Assembly (NCBI GenBank): GCA_903876735.1
Contig: CAIRAW010000038.1
Location: 30,932-94,931, forward strand
Reading direction: 5' to 3'
DNA from: an uncultured beta proteobacterium
GTDB taxonomy: Bacteria; Pseudomonadota; Gammaproteobacteria; Burkholderiales; Burkholderiaceae_C
Length of the DNA stretch: 64,000 bases
Shown here: piece by piece, positions 33,850 to 42,884 of the stretch
How positions within the stretch are numbered: the first letter of the stretch is position 1
How the letters are laid out: every line of letters begins with the position of its first letter
Position numbers and translations under genes: made by a program
The notes under the pieces: model-generated
The model's input: the letters and a program-made list of their open reading frames with translations, nothing else
What the model was told of the DNA's origin: nothing
Databases searched by the model: none

Positions 33850-35175
33850 ATGAAAATGATTCGTCTGCTACCCCTTTTCGCTGCTGTCAGCGCCGCCCTG
33901 GTGCTGCCCGCGCAGGCCCAAAGCCTGGTGAAACTGTACGAGTCGGCACGCAGTTTCGACGCGTCCTACCAGTCGGCCAAGTCACAGTATGACGCCACCC
34001 TGGCCAAGGCCGATCAGGCCAAGGCGGCGATTCTGCCAGTGGCCAATCTGGCAATCGGCTCATCGCGCTCGAATCAGGACATCACGCCGGATGTCGGCTC
34101 CAACCGTTCCTATGGCACCGAAACCGCGACGGTCAGCGCATCGCAACCGCTGTACCGCCCGGCCAACTGGGCAAGCTACCAGCAGGGCCTAAAACAGGTC
34201 GACCTGGCGCAGGCCCAGCTGAGCACGGCCGACCAGGATCTGATTGTGCGCGTGAGCCAGGGCTACTTTGATGTGCTGGCGGCACAGGACAGCCTGACCT
34301 TTGTCCAGGCCCAGAAAGCGGCCGTGGCCGAGCAACTGGCCTCGGCCAAGCGCAACTTCGAAGTCGGCACCGCAACCATCACCGACACGCGTGACGCGCA
34401 AGCCCGCTACGACCTGGTGATTGCTCAGGAAATCGCTGCAGAGAACGATTTGCGCGTCAAGAAAATCGCACTCGACCAACTGGTTGGCAAGGACAACGCG
34501 CAACCCCTGGCGCTGGCCCAGCCACTGGCATTGCCAGCATTGCTGCCCAACGATGTCGGCAGCTGGGTCAAGCAATCCGAAGCCCTGCACCCCGGCATCC
34601 AGCAGGCGCAGATTGCACTCGATGTGGCCCTGCTCGAAACGCAGAAGGCAAAGGCCGGCCACAAGCCGACGCTGGACCTCAACGTCAATTACAGCGCCAT
34701 CAACAACAAGGAAGGCAGCAGCACGGCCGGCATCGGCACGCACGTCAATGCCGGCACCATTGGCCTGAGCTTGAACCTGCCGCTGTTCGCGGGCTTCGCC
34801 ACGCAGAACCGCCTGCGCGAAACCCTGTCGCTGGAAGAAAAGGCGCGCAACGACCTCGAAGGCGCCAAACGCACGGTGGCGCAGGGCACGCGGACCGCCT
34901 TCTTCGGCGTGCTCTCGGGCCAGGGCCAGGTCAAGGCACTGGAAGCCGCTGAGACATCGAGCCAGAGCGCGCTCGACGCCAACAAGCTCGGCTACCAGGT
35001 CGGCGTGCGCATCAACATCGACGTGCTCAATTCACAAAGTCAGTTGTTCGACACCAAGGCCAAGCTGGCCAAGGCGCGCTACGACGTGCTGCTCGGCGGG
35101 CTCAAGCTGCGCCAGGCCAACGGCACGCTCAAGGCCGACGACCTGCAAAGCGTCAACGCGCTGCTGGTCAAGTAG
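33850..35175 (+). CDS. TolC-family outer membrane channel protein
   Basis: 441 residues with a clear signal peptide (about 1-24, ending LPAQAQ). Two repeated coiled-coil/beta halves typical of TolC: SARSFDASYQSAKSQYDATL, SQGYFDVLAAQDSLTF, and in the second half LNLPLFAGFATQNRLRET and NKLGYQVGVRINIDVLNSQ. It forms the outer membrane exit duct for type I secretion or RND efflux. Same strand as the preceding RND genes, 48 bp after pcm. Confidence 0.93.
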   Translation: MKMIRLLPLFAAVSAALVLPAQAQSLVKLYESARSFDASYQSAKSQYDATLAKADQAKAAILPVANLAIGSSRSNQDITPDVGSNRSYGTETATVSASQPLYRPANWASYQQGLKQVDLAQAQLSTADQDLIVRVSQGYFDVLAAQDSLTFVQAQKAAVAEQLASAKRNFEVGTATITDTRDAQARYDLVIAQEIAAENDLRVKKIALDQLVGKDNAQPLALAQPLALPALLPNDVGSWVKQSEALHPGIQQAQIALDVALLETQKAKAGHKPTLDLNVNYSAINNKEGSSTAGIGTHVNAGTIGLSLNLPLFAGFATQNRLRETLSLEEKARNDLEGAKRTVAQGTRTAFFGVLSGQGQVKALEAAETSSQSALDANKLGYQVGVRINIDVLNSQSQLFDTKAKLAKARYDVLLGGLKLRQANGTLKADDLQSVNALLVK

Positions 35176-35177
35176 AG

Positions 35178-35234
35178 CCCCCACGCTCCTCGCTTCGCGT
35201 AGTTCGCTGCCCCCCAACAGGCGCCCATTGCTTG
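35178..35234. repeat. Dispersed GC-rich repeat (partial) between the tolC-like gene and waaA
   Basis: CCCCCACGCTCCTCGCTTCG..GCTGCCCCCC matches the first half of the units inside edd and waaA; the right half is degenerate. Confidence 0.65.
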
Positions 35235-35250
35235 CACCGGTCTTGCCCGT

Positions 35251-36615
35251 TCAAGACGCACTGAGATCAAGCAATCGCACAATCGCATCCGCCAACCGCG
35301 CGGTCGCACCGCGGTGTGCGCTGGCAAAGGTGTCAGCGGCCTGACGGGCGGTGCGCAGACGATCCGCGTCCTGCACCAAGGCCAGTGCCGTCTGCACGCC
35401 CTGCTCCAGATCCGCCACGCGCAGTGCGGCACCGGCGGCGGCTGCCAGTTCTGCGGCCTCGCTGAAATTGAAGGTATGCGGCCCCATCAGCACCGGACAG
35501 GCGCAGGCCGCCGCCTCGATCAGGTTTTGCCCGCCCAGCGGCTCGAAGCTGCCGCCCAGCAGCGCCACATCGGCCAGACCGTAGTAAAGCGCCATCTCGC
35601 CGAGCGAGTCACCGAGCCAGACGCTGCGCCCGGCAGCCGAGCTATCAGGCGGACCATCCTGCCAACTGCTGCGCCGCGAGAGCGCAAAACCCTGCGCCTG
35701 CACCAGCGCCGCCACCGCATCGAAGCGCTGCGGGTGGCGCGGCACGATCAGCCACTGCAGCGCCTGCGCCGCCGGCTGCGCGGCCAGCAAGCGCAGCAAA
35801 GCTTGCTCTTCGCCCTCGCGCGAACTCGCGAACATGACCAGCGGACACGCCAGGCGCGCATGCCAGGCACGGCCGCTTTGCAGTTGGGCCGTGTCAGGCG
35901 CAGCGTCAAACTTGAGATTGCCGAAAACGCCCTGAACCTTCGCACCCAGTGCTGTCAGCCGCCGGGCGTCTTCCTGCGTCTGCGCCCAGACCGCGGTGAG
36001 GCTTGCGTAAGCCGGCCGCGCCAGCCAGGCCAGGCGACTGGCCTGGCGCGCTGACTTCTCGCTCAGGCGCGCATTGGCCAGCACCAGCGGCACACCCGCC
36101 TGCTTGCAACCGGCCGCCAGATTGGGCCAGATCTCGGTTTCCATCAGGATGCCCAGACGCGGTTTGAAATGCACCAGAAAGCGCGCCGTCGCAGCCGGTG
36201 TGTCCCAGGGTTGCCAGGTTTGCAAATCACCCGCTTGCAGCAGTTTTGCGCCCTCGGCGCGGCCGGTGGCCGTGCCATGGGTCAACAGCAGACGCATGCC
36301 GGGCAGGCGCTGGCGCAAGGCGGCCACCAAGGAAGCCGCGGCACGGGTTTCACCCAACGATACCGCGTGAATCCAAACAGTATTGCTTGCCCCCACGCTC
36401 GCCCACTTCGTGTGGCTCGCTGCCCCCCGAGGGGGCTGATCCGGCTTGGGGCGGCCCGGCGCCGGATCGGCCTCACTCTCACTCTCGCTGTAGTACCCGA
36501 ATCGCTCCTCCACCGCCTCCAGGTAACCCGGTTCCTGCAGACCGCGTCGCGCCAGTTTGCGCCGCAGCGCTGGCTGCGCCAAGACCATCAGCAGGCTGTA
36601 GAGCCAGCGCATCAT
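35251..36615 (-). CDS. waaA: 3-deoxy-D-manno-octulosonic acid (Kdo) transferase with in-frame repeat insertion
   Basis: 454 residues from the ATG at 36615; upstream codons belong to waaC. Family features: N-terminal anchor (MRWLYSLLMVLAQPAL), VWIHAVSLGETRAA (catalytic Glu in GE), LLTHGTATGRAEG, FMETE-like LMETEIWPNL, and the C-terminal GGSFEPLGGQNLIEAAA sugar-nucleotide site. It transfers Kdo from CMP-Kdo to lipid A at the inner membrane. Between RFGYY and VWIHAV there are roughly 35 extra residues, including PPRGAASHTKWASVGA (about 57-76), encoded by a dispersed repeat. ATGATG overlaps the waaC stop. Confidence 0.93.
   Translation of the reverse strand: MMRWLYSLLMVLAQPALRRKLARRGLQEPGYLEAVEERFGYYSESESEADPAPGRPKPDQPPRGAASHTKWASVGASNTVWIHAVSLGETRAAASLVAALRQRLPGMRLLLTHGTATGRAEGAKLLQAGDLQTWQPWDTPAATARFLVHFKPRLGILMETEIWPNLAAGCKQAGVPLVLANARLSEKSARQASRLAWLARPAYASLTAVWAQTQEDARRLTALGAKVQGVFGNLKFDAAPDTAQLQSGRAWHARLACPLVMFASSREGEEQALLRLLAAQPAAQALQWLIVPRHPQRFDAVAALVQAQGFALSRRSSWQDGPPDSSAAGRSVWLGDSLGEMALYYGLADVALLGGSFEPLGGQNLIEAAACACPVLMGPHTFNFSEAAELAAAAGAALRVADLEQGVQTALALVQDADRLRTARQAADTFASAHRGATARLADAIVRLLDLSAS
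36390..36460. repeat. GC-rich dispersed repeat inside waaA
   Basis: CCCCCACGCTCGCCCACTTC.., then GCTGCCCCCCGAGGGGGCTG and TTGGGGCGGCCC. Same orientation and same translated frame as the unit in edd; encodes PPRGAASHTKWASVGA on the reverse strand. Confidence 0.88.
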
Positions 36616-37583
36616 GGCCGGCTGGCTCCGCAGACCGCCAACCAGGCTTGCCAGACCGCGTCCAGCGAGGGCGTTGGCTGCGCAAAGACGCAGCATTGCC
36701 GCGCCGCGTTCTGTGGCCCGGTGCGCCAGGCGGTATCGAAGTTGTAGATCTGCACATGGGGCAGGTCCAGCGCCACTGCGATATGGCTCAGGCCGCTGTC
36801 AACGCCGACCACGCCGGCGCAGCCGCCGAGCGCATCGGTCAGCGCGTCGAGCCCGAGCCGCGGCCAGACCTGCGCGCGCCCGATAGCGCCCGCAATCCGC
36901 TGCGCCATCGCCTCTTCTGTATCGCTGCCATGCGGCAGGGCCACGTCATAACCCTGCTCGTTCAGACGCTGCCCCAGTGCCTGCCACGAGGCCAGCGGCC
37001 AGAGCTTGTCAGCGCGCGAACTGCCATGCACCAGCGCCACCTGCGACGTCGTGGCCGCGCTGCTGCGCAGCCCGTAGGACTTGGTGGCTGGCAGCGCGTA
37101 GCCCAGCGCCTTGGCGCACAATTCGCGCGAACGCGTTTCAGCGTCGATGTGGGTCGGCAGCGTGACCGCCACATCAACCAGCCAGCGCGCCGGCGCCTCG
37201 AAACTCGAGCCTTCGCTGGCCGCTGCCAGACCATAGCGCCGACCCTGTGGTGCCAGGCGCGCCAGACGCGAAACTAGCGCCGATTTGGTCAAGCCCTGCA
37301 GGTCGATCACGGCGTCGTAGGACTCCTGCTGCAGGTTCTGCTTGAAGGCGCGCCACTCGCCGCGTGTGGCGGCAGAAAAAGGCGACTGGCGCCAGCGCCG
37401 CAATTCACATTCGATGACGCGGTGCACACCGTCACAGCGTCGCACCAAAGGCGCAAAGCCGCGCTCCACGACCCAGTCAATTTGCGCCTGTGGCAGTGCC
37501 TTGCGGATATCCTGCAGCGCCGGCATGGCGTGCACCACATCGCCAAGCGAAGACAGCTTGACGATCAAAATCTTGGCCCCCAC
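36612..37583 (-). CDS. waaC: Lipopolysaccharide heptosyltransferase I
   Basis: 323 residues from a GTG at 37583, giving VGAKILIVKLSSLGDVVHAMPAL, where family members begin MKILIVKLSSLGD. The acceptor/donor sites are visible: Asp in SSLGDVVH (about 13), and GVDSGLSHIAVAL (about 262-274) for ADP-heptose. It adds the first heptose to Kdo2-lipid A. No ATG exists at the family start; the GTG lies in a copy of the dispersed repeat, which seems to have replaced the original start. A longer frame reaches 37811 but only through repeat sequence. Confidence 0.88.
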   Translation of the reverse strand: MGAKILIVKLSSLGDVVHAMPALQDIRKALPQAQIDWVVERGFAPLVRRCDGVHRVIECELRRWRQSPFSAATRGEWRAFKQNLQQESYDAVIDLQGLTKSALVSRLARLAPQGRRYGLAAASEGSSFEAPARWLVDVAVTLPTHIDAETRSRELCAKALGYALPATKSYGLRSSAATTSQVALVHGSSRADKLWPLASWQALGQRLNEQGYDVALPHGSDTEEAMAQRIAGAIGRAQVWPRLGLDALTDALGGCAGVVGVDSGLSHIAVALDLPHVQIYNFDTAWRTGPQNAARQCCVFAQPTPSLDAVWQAWLAVCGASRP

Positions 37584-37805
37584 GCTTGTGGCTTCGCCGC
37601 TCTTCGAGAACACTGCGTGTACTGCGCGAGGCCTTGCAGGCCGCGGCTCGCGAGACGCTTCGCCTCTGTCGCCTGTCCAATTCTGCTCAAGCAGAATTGG
37701 AGCCGCAGGCTCCAGCCCCTCAGGGGCCGTGCCCTCGGGCAGGTCTCGGAGAGACTGCACGACAGGCTCGGGGCGGCCCTTCGCGGCGGCGCCCACGCTG
37801 GGTGG
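37577..37805. repeat. Repeat-derived region between the phosphomannomutase gene and waaC
   Basis: Starts GGCCCCCACGCTTGTGGCTTCG, as in the dispersed repeat, and ends GGGGCGGCCC..GCGGCGCCCACGCTGGG. Between them are inverted repeats such as CCAATTCTGCTC-AAGCAGAATTGG (37677-37701) and GCCTTGCAGGC. No protein is supported here. Confidence 0.65.
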
Positions 37806-37807
37806 GC

Positions 37808-39190
37808 TCAATGCGCTGCCTCATCAATCACCGCACCGGGCTTGACGGTGCGCAGCAGGGCCAGCATCTCGGCTTCGATGCGGTGCAGCGCCGCTTCGGT
37901 TTGGCCTTCAAAGCGCATCACCAGCACCGGTGTCGTGTTCGAGCCGCGGATCAGACCGAAGCCATCGGGCCAGTCGATGCGCAAACCATCAATGGTATTG
38001 AGCACCGCCGGCGCGGCAAATTTTGCCGCCGCCTGCAACTGTGCCACCAGCGTGTGCGCCTCGCCCTCGGCGCATTTGACGTTGAGTTCGGGCGTCGAGA
38101 AACTGGTCGGCAGTGCATCCAGCACCGCACTCGCATCGCTGGAGCGGCTCAGAATTTCAAGCAGGCGGCAGCCGGCATAGGTGCCGTCGTCAAAGCCGAA
38201 CCAGCGCTCCTTGAAGAAGATGTGGCCGCTCATCTCGCCGCCCAGCGGGGAGTCGATCTCTTTCATCTTGGCCTTGATCAGGGAATGCCCGGTCCGGAAC
38301 ATCAGTGCCTTGCCGCCAGCCGCTTCGATCGCCGGCGCCAGCCGCTGCGAGCACTTGACGTCATAGACGATGGTGCCGCCCGGCACGCGGCTGAGCACGT
38401 CCTGCGCGAACAGCATCATCTGCCGGTCGGGGTAGATGTTGTTGCCGGCGCTGGTCACGATGCCCAGGCGGTCGCCGTCGCCATCAAAGGCCAGCCCCAG
38501 TTCGGCGTCGCCCGCTTGCAGCGCCTTGATCAGGTCGCGCAGGTTCTCGGGCTTGCTCGGGTCCGGATGGTGATTCGGAAAGTTGCCGTCAACCTCGCTG
38601 TACATCTCGGTCACCTCGCAGCCAATCGCGCGCAGGATGGCGGGCGCCGAGGCGCCGGCGATGCCGTTGCCGCAGTCGACGATGATTTTCATCGGACGCG
38701 CCAGTTTGATATCGCCGACGATGCGCGCAACATAGGCCTCCAGCACATTGACTTCACGCCGCTGCGCACCGGCTTGCAGCGACCAGGTTTCGTTTTCCAT
38801 GACCTGGCGCAGGGCCTGAATCTCCTCGCCGTAAATGGCGCGCCCGGCCAGCACCATCTTGAAGCCGTTGTGGTCCTTCGGGTTGTGGCTGCCCGTGACC
38901 TGGATGCCGCTGCGGCACAGGGTGTTGGCGGCAAAGTAGAGCATGGGCGTCGTCACCATGCCGATGTCGATCACTTCAACGCCGGCCGCCAGCAGGCCAC
39001 GCATCAGCGCCGCGCTCAGCACCGCGCCACTGAGACGCCCGTCGCGCCCCACCGCCACCGTTTTTTCGCCCTCGCTGCGCGCCACCGTGCCGAAGGCGCG
39101 GCCCAGCGCCTCGGCCATGGCCTCGTTGATGGTGCTCGGCACGATGCCGCGGATGTCATAGGCCTTGAAGATGGAAGCTGAAAATTGCAT
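37808..39190 (-). CDS. Phosphomannomutase/phosphoglucomutase (AlgC-type)
   Basis: 460 residues from the ATG at 39190, which fits the family start SIFKAYDIRGIVP. The catalytic phosphoserine loop is TGSHNPKDHNGFK (about 108-120), the metal loop is AFDGDGDRLGIV (about 243-254), the sugar-binding loop GEMSGHIFF (about 325), and RGSNTTPVLVMRFE closes the protein. It interconverts hexose 1- and 6-phosphates, feeding GDP-mannose, LPS or exopolysaccharide synthesis; next to the LPS core genes this fits well. Confidence 0.93.
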   Translation of the reverse strand: MQFSASIFKAYDIRGIVPSTINEAMAEALGRAFGTVARSEGEKTVAVGRDGRLSGAVLSAALMRGLLAAGVEVIDIGMVTTPMLYFAANTLCRSGIQVTGSHNPKDHNGFKMVLAGRAIYGEEIQALRQVMENETWSLQAGAQRREVNVLEAYVARIVGDIKLARPMKIIVDCGNGIAGASAPAILRAIGCEVTEMYSEVDGNFPNHHPDPSKPENLRDLIKALQAGDAELGLAFDGDGDRLGIVTSAGNNIYPDRQMMLFAQDVLSRVPGGTIVYDVKCSQRLAPAIEAAGGKALMFRTGHSLIKAKMKEIDSPLGGEMSGHIFFKERWFGFDDGTYAGCRLLEILSRSSDASAVLDALPTSFSTPELNVKCAEGEAHTLVAQLQAAAKFAAPAVLNTIDGLRIDWPDGFGLIRGSNTTPVLVMRFEGQTEAALHRIEAEMLALLRTVKPGAVIDEAAH

Positions 39191-39326
39191 GACGGAAGCC
39201 CTCAAAAAGAAGTTGTTTTGCCCTTGCGCTCTGGGTTCATTGTAGGCGGCGGCCACAGCAGGGACAGGTCCGAAAATGGCTGGTCCAGGGCCTGGCATTG
39301 GCTGCATGGCGCTTATCATGAAGCCC

Positions 39327-40880
39327 ATGACACCAGATGCCAGCGCAACCGTTGACGACGCCCGTTACCTCGCCCTCAAGGCCCGCGACGCCCGCTTCGA
39401 CGGCTGCTTCTTTACCGGCATCACCTCCACCGGCATCTATTGCCGCCCGGTCTGCCGCGTGCGCACCCCGAAACGCGAGAACTGCCGCTTCTTCGTACAG
39501 GCCGCCCAGGCTGAGCAGGCCGGCTTTCGACCCTGCCTGCGCTGTCGCCCGGAAATCGCACCGCGCGCGCCGGACGCAGCGCCAGGCGTCTGGTCGATGC
39601 AGGACGCCAGCCGCGTGCTGGCGCTGCAGGCAGCCCGGCTGCTCGACAGCCCGGAAGGCTGGGGCGAGGCCACACCCGGCGTGCAGCGCCTGGCGCAGCG
39701 CATGGGTGTCAGCGACCGCCATCTGCGTCGGCTGTTCGAGGCGCAGTGGGGCATCTCGCCGCTGCAATACTTGCAGACGCGCCGGCTGCTGTGCGCCAAG
39801 CAGTTGCTGACCGATACCACGCTCAGCGTCACCGAGGTCGCGCGCCTGAGCGGCTTTGCCAGCCTGCGCCGGTTCAACGCAGCGTTTGCCCAACACTACG
39901 CGCTGAATCCGACGCAGCTGCGCCGCGCTGGCAGCCAGGCCTTGAGCGTGGCGCCGGATCAGGGCATCCGCGTCAAGCTCGCCTATCGCCCGCCCTACGA
40001 CGTCGACGCCATGCTGCAGTTCTTCGCCACGCGCCAACTCGAAGGCATCGAAGCCGTGACCCGCGAGCGGGGCCGCCAGCAGTTCGGCAAGACGGTATGC
40101 ATCGATGCCGATGGCAAGACCTTCACCGGCTGGCTGCTGGTTCGCTTCGAACACAAGGAACCGGCGCAGCACCGGATCGAACTGCTGCTGAGCGATTCGC
40201 TGCGCGATGTGCTGCCGCGCATGATGGAGCGCGTGCGCTGCCTGCTCGACCTCGATGCCGACCCACAGGCCATCAACAGCGTTCTGCACGCGCGCTTTCC
40301 TGACGGCGACGGTCTGCGCGTGCCCGGCAGTCTGGACGGCTTCGAGCTCGCGGTGCGCGCCGTGCTCGGTCAGCGCATCAGCGTGGCGGCGGCACGCACC
40401 GTGACGACCCGGCTGGTGCAGCGCTTTGGTGCCGCCATCGAAACGCCGGTCGCGGGCCTTAACTGCTTGTTCCCGACGCCTGCCGTGCTGGCCGGCGCCA
40501 GCGGCGATGCGCTCGGGCAACTGGGCATCGTCAAGAAGCAGCAGGCGGCCATCCAGGCCATCGCGCGCGCCGTGCTCGAAGGCCGGCTGCAGTTGCACGC
40601 CGGGGCCGAGCTTGCCGCCACGCTCAAGGCTCTGCGCGCGCTGCCCGGTGTTGGCGACTGGACCGCGCAGTACATCGCGATGCGCGCGCTGCGCTGGCCT
40701 GATGCCTTTGTCGCCGGTGACGTCGCGCTGCAGAAAGCCCTGGGCCTGCAAGCTGAGCGCCAGCCGGCCCAGGCAGCCCTGGCGCTGGCGCAAGCGTGGC
40801 AACCCTGGCGCAGCTACGCCGTGATACGGGCCTGGGCATCACTGCCCCATTCAAGCAACCCTAAAATGGTCCAGACATGA
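39327..40880 (+). CDS. Ada-AlkA fusion: methyl-phosphotriester-sensing regulator plus 3-methyladenine glycosylase
   Basis: 517 residues from the ATG at 39327 (39318 also possible). Three parts: an Ada zinc domain with RFDGCFFTGITSTGIYCRPVC and CLRCRP (four cysteines, about 27-80), an AraC-type HTH (LAQRMGVSDRHLRRLFEAQ, VARLSGFASLRRFNAAF, about 120-200), and AlkA (about 210-505) with the HhH motif LPGVGDWTAQYIAMRAL and its catalytic Asp (ALRWPDAFVAGD). It senses DNA methylation by methyl transfer to its first cysteine, activates genes, and excises alkylated bases. Overlaps ogt by ATGA. Confidence 0.93.
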   Translation: MTPDASATVDDARYLALKARDARFDGCFFTGITSTGIYCRPVCRVRTPKRENCRFFVQAAQAEQAGFRPCLRCRPEIAPRAPDAAPGVWSMQDASRVLALQAARLLDSPEGWGEATPGVQRLAQRMGVSDRHLRRLFEAQWGISPLQYLQTRRLLCAKQLLTDTTLSVTEVARLSGFASLRRFNAAFAQHYALNPTQLRRAGSQALSVAPDQGIRVKLAYRPPYDVDAMLQFFATRQLEGIEAVTRERGRQQFGKTVCIDADGKTFTGWLLVRFEHKEPAQHRIELLLSDSLRDVLPRMMERVRCLLDLDADPQAINSVLHARFPDGDGLRVPGSLDGFELAVRAVLGQRISVAAARTVTTRLVQRFGAAIETPVAGLNCLFPTPAVLAGASGDALGQLGIVKKQQAAIQAIARAVLEGRLQLHAGAELAATLKALRALPGVGDWTAQYIAMRALRWPDAFVAGDVALQKALGLQAERQPAQAALALAQAWQPWRSYAVIRAWASLPHSSNPKMVQT

Positions 40881-41371
40881 AGTTCTCAACCGACACCGTT
40901 CAAACCCGTTATGCCAGCCCGCTCGGGCCCATGATTCTGGCCGCCCACGGCAAGCGCCTTGCCGGCGTCTGGTTCGAAGGCCAGAGCCACCAACCCGACC
41001 CCGCAAACTGGCCGCAGGCCGACACCGATCCGCTGTTGCAGGAAACCATTGCCCAGTTGTCGGACTACTTTGCCGGGCGGCGCCAGGTCTTTGACCTGCC
41101 ACTGGACCTGGGCAGCGGCACCGCCTTCCAGCAATCGGTCTGGCGCGCCCTGCTCGGTATCGACTACGGCGCCAACACGAGCTACGGCGCCCTGAGCGCC
41201 GCCATCGGCAAACCGGCTGCGGTGCGGGCCGTCGGCGGCGCGGTTGGGCGCAACCCGCTCTCCATCGTCGTGCCCTGTCACCGCGTGCTTGGCGCGCACG
41301 GCGCCCTGACCGGCTACGCCGGTGGTCTGGAGCGCAAGGTCAAACTGCTGCAACTCGAAAGCCGGGCCTGA
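40877..41371 (+). CDS. ogt: Methylated-DNA-[protein]-cysteine S-methyltransferase
   Basis: 164 residues. Active-site motif IVVPCHRVLG (Cys about 134) with the upstream helix YGALSAAIGKPAAVRAVGGAVGRNPL that recognises the flipped base. Removes O6-methylguanine in a suicidal reaction. Translationally coupled to the Ada-AlkA gene, so both belong to one alkylation-repair operon. The stop TGA overlaps the ATG of the next gene. Confidence 0.95.
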   Translation: MKFSTDTVQTRYASPLGPMILAAHGKRLAGVWFEGQSHQPDPANWPQADTDPLLQETIAQLSDYFAGRRQVFDLPLDLGSGTAFQQSVWRALLGIDYGANTSYGALSAAIGKPAAVRAVGGAVGRNPLSIVVPCHRVLGAHGALTGYAGGLERKVKLLQLESRA

Positions 41372-42270
41372 TGCCGGCGCGCCCGGACAAGCCCTGGCTG
41401 GTCCGCTTCACACTGCTGGCCGCGCTGTGGGGCGCCTCCTTCCTGTTCATGCGCATAAGCGGCCATGAATTCGGCACCCTGCCCACGGCCGGCCTGCGCG
41501 TCTGCATTGCGTCGCTGTTCCTGCTGCCGCTGCTGCTGTGGCGCGGGCTCGGTCCGCAACTGGCGCAGCACTGGAAGAAAGTGATGTTTATCGGCGTTTT
41601 CAATTCCGCCATTCCCTTTGTCTGCTTCACCTACGCCCTGCTGTCGATCAGCACCGGGCTGTCGGCCATCCTCAATGCCAGCGTGCCGCTGTTCGGCGCG
41701 CTGGTGGCCTGGGTTTGGCTGAAAGACCGGCCGCATCGCCTGCGCGTGCTGGGTCTGCTGATCGGCTTTCTCGGCGTCGCTTTGCTGGCCTGGGACAAGG
41801 CCAGCTTCAAACCCGACGCCTCAGGCCTGTCTAGCGGCTGGGCCGTGCTGGCCTGTCTGCTGGGCTGTCTGTGCTATGCGCTGTCGGCCAGCTTCACCAA
41901 ACGCTACCTGGGCGGGCTGCCCGCGCTGGTGACAGCCACCGGCAGCCAGCTCGGCGCCGCGCTGACCCTGACCCTGCCGGCCATCTGGTTCTGGCCGCAG
42001 CAGACACCGGGCACGGGCGCCTGGCTCGCGCTGCTGGCGCTGGGTGTGCTGTGCACCGGCGTGGCCTACATCCTGTACTTCTGGCTGATCGAAAACATCG
42101 GACCGGCGCGCGCCCTGACCGTAACCTTTGTGCTGCCGGTCTTCGCCATCGTCTACGGTCTGGTCTTCCTGCACGAAGCCGTCACGCTCTGGATGCTGTT
42201 CTGCGGTGCCATCATCATCTGCGGCACGGCGCTGTCGGCCGACCTGCTCAAGCTGCGCCATGCACGCTGA
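41371..42270 (+). CDS. EamA/DMT-family transporter
   Basis: 299 residues with ten predicted helices in two EamA halves: WLVRFTLLAALWGASFLFMR at the start and LLALGVLCTGVAYILYFWLI in the second half. Members export metabolites or amino acids. It overlaps the ogt stop (TGATG) and the start of the LysE-type gene (11 bp), so transcription is shared. Confidence 0.87.
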   Translation: MPARPDKPWLVRFTLLAALWGASFLFMRISGHEFGTLPTAGLRVCIASLFLLPLLLWRGLGPQLAQHWKKVMFIGVFNSAIPFVCFTYALLSISTGLSAILNASVPLFGALVAWVWLKDRPHRLRVLGLLIGFLGVALLAWDKASFKPDASGLSSGWAVLACLLGCLCYALSASFTKRYLGGLPALVTATGSQLGAALTLTLPAIWFWPQQTPGTGAWLALLALGVLCTGVAYILYFWLIENIGPARALTVTFVLPVFAIVYGLVFLHEAVTLWMLFCGAIIICGTALSADLLKLRHAR

Positions 42271-42862
42271 CGGGCTGGCCGGCTTTCTGTCCGGGGCCGC
42301 ACTGATCATGGCCATTGGCGCGCAGAACGCCTTTGTGCTGCGCCAGGGCATTCGGCGCGAACATGTGCTTGCCATCGTCCTGCTTTGTGCCAGCGCCGAC
42401 GCGCTGCTGATTGTCGCGGGCGTGGCCGGCCTGGGGCTGCTGATCGCGTCCACACCCGCCATCCTGTATCTGGCACGTTACGGCGGCGCCGCCTTCCTGC
42501 TGGCCTATGGCCTGGGCGCGGCGCGCCGGGCGCTGCAGACCCAGCAGTTGACGGTTGACAGCGGTGCCGGTGGCAGTCTGCGCAGCGCCCTGCTCAGCTG
42601 CCTGGCCTTGACCTTCCTGAACCCGCATGTCTACCTCGACACCGTGATCCTGCTGGGCTCGCTGGCGAGTCAGCACGGCGACAACGGGCGCTGGACTTTT
42701 GCCGCTGGCGCTGCCCTGGCGAGCCTGGTCTGGTTTGTTTCACTCGGCTATGGCGCACGCCTGCTGGCGCCGCTGTTTGCCAAACCGCTGGCCTGGCGCG
42801 TGCTGGACTCGCTGATCGCCTGCGTCATGCTGGGGCTCGGAATCACACTGCTCCTGGCCTAG
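42260..42862 (+). CDS. LysE/ArgO-type amino-acid exporter
   Basis: 200 residues from the ATG at 42260. Six helices. The family N-terminus FLSGAALIMAIGAQNAFVLRQGI is nearly identical in style to ArgO/LysE, and the LTFLNPHVYLDTVILLGSLA motif (about 115-135) is diagnostic. Likely exports arginine or lysine. Last gene of the ada-alkA/ogt unit on this strand and convergent with cfa. Confidence 0.9.
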   Translation: MHADGLAGFLSGAALIMAIGAQNAFVLRQGIRREHVLAIVLLCASADALLIVAGVAGLGLLIASTPAILYLARYGGAAFLLAYGLGAARRALQTQQLTVDSGAGGSLRSALLSCLALTFLNPHVYLDTVILLGSLASQHGDNGRWTFAAGAALASLVWFVSLGYGARLLAPLFAKPLAWRVLDSLIACVMLGLGITLLLA

Positions 42863-42884
42863 GCCTGCTGCCGCCTGAGGCGCT

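Noticed and set aside
36612..37811. waaC starting at 37811
   Set aside because: The added 76 codons run through dispersed repeat DNA and do not match the family; heptosyltransferase homology begins right after the GTG at 37583.
37586..39181. Long forward frame (531 codons) opposite waaC and the mutase
   Set aside because: Shadow of reverse-strand genes and repeat DNA; no recognisable protein.
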